Assembly (NCBI GenBank): GCA_019188255.1
Contig: JAETXT010000003.1
Coordinates: forward strand, 496,001 to 560,000
DNA from: Verticillium longisporum
Taxonomy: Eukaryota > Ascomycota > Sordariomycetes > Glomerellales > Plectosphaerellaceae
Reading direction: 5' to 3'
Length of the DNA: 64,000 nt
Part shown: positions 55,698 to 64,000 of the stretch, in pieces
Layout: each line of letters begins with the position of its first letter
How positions within the stretch are numbered: position 1 is the first letter of the stretch
The notes under the pieces: model-generated
What the model was told of the DNA's origin: nothing
The model's input: the letters and a program-made list of their open reading frames with translations, nothing else
Database searches by the model: none
Program-made: the position numbers and the translations under genes

Positions 55698-56571
55698 TTC
55701 CCTGCAAATGACTCATTGTTGAGCTTCAGCCTCGCTAATACTGAGGATCAAAATTCCAACCAAAACTCTCCGTTTGTTGTTCTTAAAGACACTCTTGTTA
55801 CCCCCGATGCCCCTCTTTCCTTGTCCACTTTTGAGAAGGTTTAACTTCACGCTTCAGGTCCATGTTGTGGATATGAGGCTTTGATCCTCATGATGATATT
55901 CTGAACTTCTTCCAAGCTTCATTCCTCAAGGATTTCTAGGCAATCTACCGCCCCGATTTGCGTCCCTTTGTTAGGTTTGACTTGACTTGACTTGATTTCC
56001 GAACTGTATTAAGCCTAATGAGGTTTAGGGGCAACAATCGCATAAATACATGATCCATTCCAGCAGTCTTCCTGTCACAGAGTGTGAGGCAAAGGTATTG
56101 CGTTGATTGAACTAAGTACATCTTGGGACTTCCCATCCAGAATCGGAAATGACATCCAGCCCCCTTTCCCATACTAATTAACCGATCTTGCATCAGTCGA
56201 GGTTGGGTGGAAAGCCTACAGATGTAGCTCCGCCACCGTCGACAGGCTTAGAGCACGTGGCTGTTCGCGAAACGCCAGGACATCTCGGTCTATTGGGTAT
56301 TGTGTTCTGCCGATGCCGCCAAACTCCTGTCCAAATTCCACATAAAAAAGTGAGAAGAGTGCGTGCGCTCTCGCTCGACACTGCTGGTCGTACAACGGAG
56401 ATCCGGCGCCTGTGCCGGGCCCCCCAGCCGTAAACGCCGTCTATATGCTGTGGCACCTGGTCTCTCTGTTGGTAGCATCCTAGTCGTCTTGATATCCCGC
56501 GCTCTCGTGACATCTCCTCGCATCAATTCGAAACGAACCGATGAAGAAGATTCAACCCGCCCCGAAACGGC
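55698..56571. other. Intergenic, nothing recognised
   Basis: Lies between the HET remnant (+) and the mrs2 3' end (-). Short open frames only, without domains. Confidence 0.5.
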
Positions 56572-58394
56572 CTAAATCCACCGCCGCGTCGCCTTGGCCG
56601 CCTTCTGACCCGCCAAGCGACGAAACTTTTCGCGGTTCGTCGCCTGCAGAAGATGCGCCGGCCCGTCGTCCTTAAACCAGTGCTGCCGCGACCCGAGGCT
56701 GCCGCCGGGGCCGCCGCCGCCGCGCTCGTCGTACATCATCTTGACGCGCTGGACCTTGCGCAGCTTGATGAGGCCGTACCAGCACACGAGGAGCGAGAAG
56801 AAGACGGACACGCCCGTCACGGCGCCCATGCCCCAGTTGGTGTCCTCGATGAAGTTTTCGAGGTTCATGCCGTAGAGGCCCGCGAGGAACGTGCCCATGG
56901 CGAGGCCCAGCGTGCCAACGCTGAACTTGAGCTCGAGCAGCATGAGCGAGTTGCGGTTGGCGTCGAGGATTGCGCGGATGCTGTGGAGGTTAGCCCATGC
57001 CGGGGCGTTGAGACGAACAAGCAAACGATAAAAAAGCGAGCGACAAGATAAAAGGGGGGACCTACATCTCCTCGGTGTTGCGAATGCTCGACACAAGATT
57101 CTGCGCCTCCTGCACAATCTCGTCGCACAGCTTGTTGTACGACTCGAGCAGCAGCTCGACCTCGGTGTGGTCGTCCTCGCCGCGGTACAGGTCGTGGGCC
57201 TTTTCGGTGAGGTACATGGCGGCGAGGTCGTCGTCGGCCTCGAGCAGCTCCTCGATGGCGTCGCGCACGAGCTTGGCCTTTTGCTCAAAGGTGCTGACGC
57301 GCTTGGACAGGATCAGCAGCACGCGCAGCTTGTGGCGGTCAATGTCGTCCTCGAGTTCGCTGAGGATGCGGATGACGGGGTCGCGCACAGCCTCAAAGTC
57401 GGCCTCGAGCTCGGACGTGACCGAGGTCAGGACGGCCTCGAGGGCGCGGAACTCGTAGGGCAGGCCGGCGGCGGCACCGACGCCGCCGCCGCCCTGGGGG
57501 ATCTTTTGTTTGAGCTTGCCCTGGAGGTCGTACATGAAGGCCGACTGCGGGTAGGACGTCTTGGAGCCGTAAATGTCAAAGAGGAGGACGCGGTCCTTCT
57601 TGATGAGGACCTTGAGGTGGAGCAGGTTCAGGAGGATGGCCGACGGACGGACGAGGATGTGGGGAAGGTTGGACGAGTCAATCTTGCGCAGATCGCGAGG
57701 CAGTAGGCCGTACTATCGTCTGTCAGTCAAAGTCTGCACCAGGGGGGGTCGGGTGGGCGAATGGGAAAGAGAAGTGTAGTCGAGAGACAAGAGGGCGCAC
57801 CTTGGCAATGAGCTCCGTCTTCTTGAACTCGCCGTCGACGAGGATGACCTCGCCGTCCTCATCCACCTCGGTACACCGCAGACGGGGTTCCGAGGCGGCC
57901 TTGGCTGTGAGGATGCGGCGGTAGTTGAACATGGAGCTGCCGTCACCAACTTCGTCGTGGGTCGGCAGGTCGGTGGGCTGGAGCGGCTTGGCACCACGCC
58001 TGGCCCCGACGCCCCAGAGCTTCTCCTTCCACGAAGGTGCCCTCTCGGTCTTGCCAGCGTCGTCGACCTGCTTCTCCCGGCGCGTGCTCGTTGTGCTGAA
58101 GCATGTCGCTGATGGCAGGCCTGCAGTGCCATTTTTCTGTGTAGCCTGTGTCTGTACTGATGCTTGTGTTCGTGACCGCAGGGGCCGGGTGGCGAGAGGG
58201 CTACATGCTGTGGAAATCGAGCGTCGGGTCTCCAGCCTGGCGAGGCATCTTGGCGGCCGTCGTGGTGTTGGCGAGCTCTGTCTGGAGCATGATGTGATGG
58301 TGCATCGAGATCCTGTCGAGGCGTGTTCGGCCTGGGATCGCAAGAAGCGCAGCAGGTGGAATGAAGGCACCGGTCCTCGAAGTGCTGAACTCAT
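56572..58394 (-). CDS. mrs2: Mitochondrial inner-membrane Mg2+ channel Mrs2 (CorA family)
   Basis: Carries Mg2+ into the mitochondrial matrix. Three exons on the minus strand: 58394-57801, 57712-57066 and 56980-56572 (introns of 88 and 85 nt) give 549 aa. The start ATG at 58394 opens an Arg/Ser-rich presequence (MSSALRGPVPSFHLLRFLRS); the frame is open 71 codons further up, so an earlier start is possible. Conserved Mrs2 parts: CTEVDEDGEVILVDGEF, YGLLPRDLRKIDSSNLPHIL, LLFDIYGS, and long helices with EEIIRAILDANRNSLMLLEL. Two membrane segments follow (about 431-450 and 465-486) with the selectivity motif YGMN at about 450-453 at the end of the first. The C-terminus is basic and matrix-facing. 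Both junctions join conserved sequence in frame. Confidence 0.95.
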
Positions 58395-59052
58395 TGCGTC
58401 AGCCGACCGGCGAGGGTCGTTGAGGCGCCTTTCGTGAATGAATGCTTCGTGGCAGGGGGACAGGAGTTGACGGATCGGATGGTTAAAAAAAGTCGCGAAG
58501 CTGGAATTGGAGATGGGAGCTCGGGGACTTGGCCGTTGGTCAGTACTTGGGTACTTCGACGAGGTACGTGACTGATGATGGATGGAGGTGCTCTGCTGAG
58601 TCATCATCCTCGTCTATCGTGATGCCTTTCTTCGACTTCATCTTTGACTTGCCACCCTTTGTCATTGTCAACTTGGCTTTCGCCGGCTCGACTCATTTGA
58701 AGCTGGCAGTTGTAGATACAGGCAAAGACTACTTTCTTTCTTTGGTCATGAAGCAAGCCGTGAAACTTCCGGTGGAGATGACAGCCTAAGTATGTCATCG
58801 TCCCTTCTGAATTCTCTTTGACGAATCTCTATTTCATCTTCATTTTTCTTCAAACTGAACATTGAGGCAACATCTTTATTCACCCAAGCGAGCTCATTCA
58901 CAATTCCAGGATGGAAACCCAATCACTATCTGAGAGGCTTATTTTTATTCCCCTACGATAATCATATACATCCTTCTCCCTCCAGCATCCCACTCCTAAC
59001 CCCTATCTCTCACCAACATCACCACCACCACCACCAAACTCACCCCGCGAAC
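58395..59052. other. Divergent intergenic region mrs2 / F-box-like gene
   Basis: Upstream region of both genes; no additional gene supported. Confidence 0.5.
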
Positions 59053-60207
59053 ATGCCTCTCACACCCCTTAAAGTCCGCGGCAAACGCAACAGCGCCGCC
59101 CAGCAGAAGAAGAAGAAGCACAGAGCCCACCCCTACGACAGACAAGCCTCGTCCTCGTCAGAACCGACTCGTCACCTACGGCATCGACGGCCCAGGAAAA
59201 AGTCCCTCCTCGAACGCCAACTGCCCCTCGAGATCCTCGAGCACATCTTCTACCTCAGCGAGAACGTCGCCTTCCCGCGCTGCAGCCCGCTGCTGGGCCG
59301 CCTCCTCTCCGGCCGCCAGACCCTCCTCGGCGCCGTCATCGCCGCCTTCGCCCCGACCTGGCACGCCGGCTACGGCATCGACACCCGCCGCGCCCTCGGC
59401 TTCCACTGGCCCCGCTCGCTGACCGCCGCCGAGCGCGCCCGCTGCCGCGCCATCGAGGAGGGCCTCCACCCGGGCAACCCGGCCTTTCAGTCCGCCCTCG
59501 TCGCCTGTCGCTGGGCCGACGCCGCAACCTTCCTCGAGGCCCAGACTCAGTGGGCACGGCGCTTCGCCGCCGATCGCCCGGCACCGGCGCCCCTCCTCGA
59601 CTTCGCCGAAGACGATGCTGATCACGAGGATGCAAAATGGCTGACTCCGCTCTACGGCGACGTCCACCCACACATCCGCATCCCCGACACCCTCCTCGCG
59701 GGCCCGTGGTCCCCGCAGGACGCCCTCCTCCTGCGCTGGCTCCGCCGCGGCGGCGCCCGCTTCCACGCCTCCCAATCCTGGGAGCTCAAGCTCCGCGGCC
59801 TCCGCGCCGCCGTCCAAGCACCGCCACCGTTTTCTTCTTCTGCTTCTGCTTCTTCGTCCGACGCCTGCCGCCACGATGCCGGCCTCATCCACGCCCTCTG
59901 CTGCGAGGGCGACTTCCTCTGGGACCGCGAGGACAAGACGCCGCGCTTCAGCCCCGCCACCAACAAGACGGCGTCCGGGGACGAGCCCGACGCGGGCAAC
60001 AACCACGCCATCACGGACGAGTGGCCGCGCGCCGTGCTCGCCGAGGAGCTCGACCGCGTGTACGACGTGCGCGAAGCGTGGCGGCGTGGGCGCGGCCGGC
60101 GCGAGCCCGACATCCTTGTGCGTCTGTGCCACCTTTTTGAGACGGCGCTCGGCGAACACCTGGCGCCGGGGGAGCAGCTCGATCTGCAGGCTCTCACGAG
60201 GCTGTGA
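59053..60207 (+). CDS. F-box-like protein, function unknown
   Basis: 384 aa, single exon. The N-terminus (1-50) is strongly basic with KKKKHR and RHLRHRRPRKK, a possible nuclear signal. Residues about 50-90 read LLERQLPLEILEHIFYLSENVAF, which fits the LPxEILxxIF core of a fungal F-box, so it may recruit a substrate to an SCF ubiquitin ligase. The remainder (FHWPRSLTAAERARCRAIE, FQSALVACRWADAATFLEAQ, PQDALLLRWLRRGGARFHAS) is a Trp- and Leu-containing region found in fungal hypothetical proteins; no repeat type is recognisable. The ATG at 59053 is the first in frame. The antisense strand also has a long open frame, a side effect of high GC. Confidence 0.7.
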   Translation: MPLTPLKVRGKRNSAAQQKKKKHRAHPYDRQASSSSEPTRHLRHRRPRKKSLLERQLPLEILEHIFYLSENVAFPRCSPLLGRLLSGRQTLLGAVIAAFAPTWHAGYGIDTRRALGFHWPRSLTAAERARCRAIEEGLHPGNPAFQSALVACRWADAATFLEAQTQWARRFAADRPAPAPLLDFAEDDADHEDAKWLTPLYGDVHPHIRIPDTLLAGPWSPQDALLLRWLRRGGARFHASQSWELKLRGLRAAVQAPPPFSSSASASSSDACRHDAGLIHALCCEGDFLWDREDKTPRFSPATNKTASGDEPDAGNNHAITDEWPRAVLAEELDRVYDVREAWRRGRGRREPDILVRLCHLFETALGEHLAPGEQLDLQALTRL

Positions 60208-60569
60208 ATGGAGCAGTGCTCTCTGCCTTGTGATCATCACCCTGTCACGGGCTAATAAGCCTGCCCACCCATGTACACACACACACATACACACACATAG
60301 CATCTAGAATAGCCATGATAGACAGTTCAACAAGTGAAGCAACTTTTATCGCTCGCGAAACACCGCGCTAGAGACTTCTCGTACGCCACCCAACGCTTCA
60401 CGTAAAACTACAGAGATTGCCCCAATGCCACATTGACCCCGCCTCAGCTCCATTACGTGGCCAGCCCGAGATGATCACCTCACATGACATTGTTGTTGAG
60501 AAACCAACCCCACTGCCTCTCCGCTCCCCATACCATCCCGCATTACCAACAGAACACATACGACTCAAC
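60208..60569. other. Intergenic between convergent genes
   Basis: 3' flanks of the F-box-like gene (+) and efr3 (-), with a short (ca)n tract at about 60277-60298. Confidence 0.5.
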
Positions 60570-63500
60570 TCAGTAGGGCGGCCGTGTCACATTCCCTAGG
60601 CTGTGTTCCCCTGCTCGGCTGTCGATGCCCTGCAGCAGATTCCGCAGGTCCATTGGCGGCTCCTCTCCTCGGAGCGTCGACTGGTACCTGCTGTCGCTGC
60701 TCCGCGTGCTGATGTTGCGCTTCGCGGGCTTGGTCACTTGGTCGTGCACGGTGCCGCTCGCTGGCAGATCGAAGTGTAGATCGCCAATCTTGCTCGAGAG
60801 ACCCCGGAGGTCTGGCAGCGGCGGTACCGGCGGCACCTCGTCGGCGCCGTCCATCTCGCTATTCGGCAGGGACGATGACGTGTGAGCCAGCAGCGAGTTG
60901 CGCACACCGCTACGACGGCCGTTGGAACCCGGCCTCTGGGCAGCATCGCTGTTGTCTGACTGCTGCGTGGCAGGGTTGAAGCTGAGCTCGGACGGCGAGT
61001 AATCGTAGCTGACCATGCTGTCGCTGCCACTTCCGCTGCTGCCGTCGTCGTCATCGTCGCGATTCCGCAGCCCCGCTGACGTGCTCACGGCTGTGGGCGG
61101 AAGCTGGCCTGACATGACCATCTTCAACTGATCGACGGACGCGACGGGGGCGCGGTTGTTGGCTGACGGTGTGGCCGACACGCCGCTTCGCACGCTGCTC
61201 TTGCGCATCTTGCTGAGCGGCGCCAGCCCTGCCGCGCCCGCCACGTGCGGCGAAGAGTTGCGGAGGTTATGGTGGCTACCCAGAGGAGAGCCTTGGCCGT
61301 TGCCCAACCCGTTCATGGCACGGCGATGCCGTCCCGTGGCCGTCGTCCCCGTGCGGGAGCCCGTCAGTGATTCAGACTTGCTGGCCGCCTGAATGGCAAC
61401 CTGCGCCGTTTCCCTGGTCCAATCCGTGAGCATGAGCTCTTTGAAAGTGAGCGGGAGCTCATTGTCGGGTTCTGCCGGCACATGGCTGAGGGCGGAGCCG
61501 AGGATGGGGTGCGAGAAGCTGCGGCCTGGCGACGCCGCGGGACTGCCAGGAGGCGAAACCATGCTGTCAGCATAGCCCTCGGCAATGCTGCCGACGAGAG
61601 AGCTCCTGTCGTCAAAGGGAATCAGTTCCTCCTTCTCCAGTTCTTGAACGGACAAGGCTGGTTGTGCCCGAGCGACACCGGGCGTGCCGACAACGTCGAT
61701 CGGCGGCGTCGGCACGTTGATGTTGCCCACCCAGAAGTTTTTGCTGCGTCGCCGGACAATCTCGTCCTGAATCGCCCGCCCGGCGCTAGACGTTTCAACG
61801 TCAAACTTTTCCGTCACAGCCCAGAAATATCCGTGACAGAGTGACCCGATCCGCACTTTCTGAAGTGGCGTCTCAATGTCGAGAATGTCTTCCTGCAGAC
61901 GAAACACCATGGAGAGCCCATATCGAACGGCGTTGACGCCGAGCTTGAAGACGAGCTTTGTCAGAAGGATGTGAAGAAGCACAATGTCAGACTCAAGATC
62001 GATGAACTGAAGCGCGTTGTCGTAGATTGCAAGGTGAAGCAGCTGCAAAAGTGCGATCGATGATGCTTTAGAGGCTTCTCGCGGTGAGACGCGGTGGAAG
62101 ATGCGCGCTGAGCCGTGCCCCCGGGTTGCAGCTCGCGGCCGTTCCTCACGGTAGACCGGTTGTGAGGCCGCAAGTTCTCGTCTCTGGCCTTGAGGTCGCT
62201 CAGTGTCGTCTCGCGCTCTAGCCAGGTTGCCAAGACATCAACGTAGGCCTTGCGGACATGACCGTCGAGATCGCGCAATAGCCATTGCGTGCCCTCCCAT
62301 ACGTGGATCGGAACACGGGTTCGGGAAAGGTTGAAGTTGCCGGTAATCTTGGTCTGCGGGTTCGCCACGAGGAGTATGCTCTTGATAGCCTTGAGGGCGG
62401 CTGTCTTGCCGACGCTGAGTGATAAGAATGACTCGAGTTGCGTGTGACTGCTTGCGGCGTCCTCGTTCCCTGTAAGGTCTGCCTTCTCACCGGGCGGCGA
62501 CGAATTGGTACTTGTCGAACGTGAGGGTCGTAGGCGGAGAAGGATGGCCGAGATCATGTCGGAAATCTGGGCGGCGAAGTATAGGGGCGTCGCGAGACCA
62601 CCAATGCACTGGTGGCTGCGCTACAGGAGCTGCAGGCGCTGCTCTGTCGAGTCGCCCCCCGCCTGAGGCTGCTCTTCCCTCCCACTGTCCGTCCTGGGGA
62701 GACCGCTGGGTCCCGGCAGATGCATGAGCCTCTTCATGTGGCGGATGAAGCCGATCAAGACATCCATGACACTGAGGCCGATGAGGTTGATATCGGACTG
62801 CAAGAGAGAGCTGATCATGATGGCCAGCACAATGTGCTGCTGCAGGTTCTCCTCTGTCAGGGGCAACCGCGAGATGTGGTCCATCGTCGTGACCAGTATG
62901 ATGTATCGATCCTGGACAGGGGCCCAGCGTGCCACCGTCGCCAGAATCTGGACGGCCCAACCACGCTCGCTGCCAGGCTTCTCTCCAGCACCGATGACCG
63001 TCTCGTTCTGGGCGTCCCTGTCGAGGACGAATTTGAGCAAAGACGACGTTGCGCTGTGGATCTGCGGCTGGTTTGGAACGACGTAAATCTGCTTGAGACA
63101 CTGTAGGGCCAGAACGCCAATGTCCTCCTCGGCGAGCTTGTCGACGTCGAGGGCGGTGCCGACGAGAGCGATGGGGTTCGTGTCGCCGGCCGTGTCGTTC
63201 GTTTTGACAGTTGTGACGCTCGTCCTACGGCGCATGGGCTTGTCGGCGTCCGACTTTTCTTCAGACTGCACGCGCGACAGCAGCACATCTAGGAACGTGT
63301 CGTCATTGTGCCAGAGGTGCTCGAGAATGATGGGCACAATGACGGCGAGCTGCCGTCCGGCGACGGAGGACAGCGGGTCCGAGGAACACACGCTCCTGAT
63401 GGCCTCGAGCCCGACAGTCCTCCATTTCATGACGACGGCTTGGCTCGGTGTGCCCTTGCCTGGTGTCTGGCGGGTCGAGGCGAGGGTCGCGTAGGAGCGG

Positions 63501-64000
63501 ACCACAGACTCGTACTGAGCTAGGTAGCCCTGGTCGGCAAAGGAAGAGGAGACGTCGTGGTTCTCGCAGAAGGCCTCAAAGGTGGGGATGGACGACTTGG
63601 CCATGGTGATGTCCTTGGACCCCAGGATGAGGTCGAAAATCTTGAGGACATTGCTGGCGAACAAGGGGAGGTCTTTGGGCGACTTTTCGATGAGGGCCGC
63701 GAGGATCTGCAGGGTTACCTGTACATCGCTACGCGTCAGAGGTTAGCATATTGCTCTGTCTCCAAGATGAGTCGCTGCCTTTTTTCAGGGTTGCCAGGAA
63801 AGGGGCGTGTGCCGTACCCGATGCGCAGTCGCCAGACGTCACTGGCCGTCTTCTTTTCGAGGAAGCTCCCAATCTTTTGGATCTTGGATCGGCGCGAGGT
63901 GGCATAGAAGAGCAGGTAGCTGAGCTCGCTCGAATTGGGCTTGACATCGACAGCGCCTTTTGTGGTGCGTGGATAGCATTTGAGGACGAGGACCTGGTGT
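60570..64000 (-). CDS. efr3: Efr3, plasma-membrane anchor of PI4-kinase (partial, with apparent lesions)
   Basis: Palmitoylated scaffold that recruits the Stt4 PI4-kinase complex to the plasma membrane. Runs off the right edge close to its N-terminus: the edge reads HQVLVLKCYPRTTKGAVDVKPNSSELSYLL. An 89-nt intron at 63729-63817 joins ...DVWRLRIG to DVQVTLQILAALIEKSPKDL. The ARM/HEAT-like body follows (FASNVLKIFDLILGSKD, AGRQLAVIVPIILEHLW, LATPLYFAAQISDMISAILL, LHLAIYDNALQFIDLESD), then a disordered Ser-rich tail. Two problems: an in-frame TAG at 62621-62623 where Q is expected (LQLL*RSHQCIGG), and a frame break at 62047-62050 where a run of four T (coding strand) should be five (RSHF then LQLLHLAIYD). 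With both corrected the product is about 1,110 aa in this window. Identity is firm; whether it is functional is open. Confidence 0.88.

Noticed and set aside
59176..60303. 375-aa antisense frame over the F-box-like gene
   Set aside because: The plus-strand frame has the F-box-like motif and a clean start; the antisense product is Gly/Ala/Val-rich without a domain.
1..64000. CRISPR arrays, bacterial-type operons, riboswitches
   Set aside because: The repeats seen are minisatellites without unique spacers, and the gene structure is eukaryotic.
1..64000. tRNA and rRNA genes
   Set aside because: I looked for B-box-like and acceptor-stem patterns in intergenic DNA and saw none; a dedicated scan with tRNAscan-SE or Infernal would be decisive.

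Overview
The window is nuclear DNA from a filamentous ascomycete, most likely a sordariomycete and plausibly Hypocreales. The genes have short introns (about 50 to 126 nt) with GT...AG borders, GC-rich coding sequence, and fungal families: Las17/WASP, Chs5, Rad1, Mrs2, Efr3, NACHT and HET proteins. The AT-rich blocks look RIP-mutated: reading frames of old transposons survive with TAG/TAA mostly where W or Q is expected. The species cannot be named from sequence alone.

Layout. 1-565 is a minisatellite running off the left edge. 1.9-10.4 kb holds a WASP homologue (+), eIF1A (-) and a complete 1,304-aa NLR-type gene (+; alpha/beta-hydrolase, NACHT, ankyrin remnant). 10.64-16.51 kb is a full-length Ty1/Copia element (-). 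16.7-20.7 kb holds an unrecognised gene, chs5 (+) and a short-chain dehydrogenase (-). 20.87-31.90 kb is an 11-kb AT-rich nest bounded by inverted repeats. It contains a RIP-decayed Copia relic split by two nearly identical Fot1/pogo transposons in opposite orientation. 32.1-45.1 kb holds a STAND-type N-terminal protein, a large disordered protein, rad1/XPF (+) and a 65-aa hydrophobic protein (-). 46.39-52.26 kb is a second Copia copy (+) of the same length and protein as the first. 52.5-55.7 kb holds frame-broken ankyrin and HET genes. 56.6-64.0 kb holds mrs2 (-), an F-box-like gene (+) and the start of efr3 (-), which runs off the right edge.

How it fits together. Conserved housekeeping genes (actin nucleation, translation, chitin synthase export, DNA repair, mitochondrial Mg2+ uptake, PI4-kinase anchoring) flank an accessory compartment of transposons and incompatibility/NLR-type genes (NLR, STAND N-terminus, ankyrin, HET). 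The clearest structural result is that the 1.94-kb piece between the two pogo copies is inverted relative to its flanks: the relic Copia reading frame becomes continuous at both edges only if that piece is flipped back. The two Copia copies carry matching target duplications on both sides, so the 30-kb segment between them shows no such flip.

Several otherwise good genes (WASP, efr3, the ankyrin and HET genes, and both transposon families) carry single-base losses in short homopolymers. These may be real lesions or residual assembly errors, and I mark them individually.
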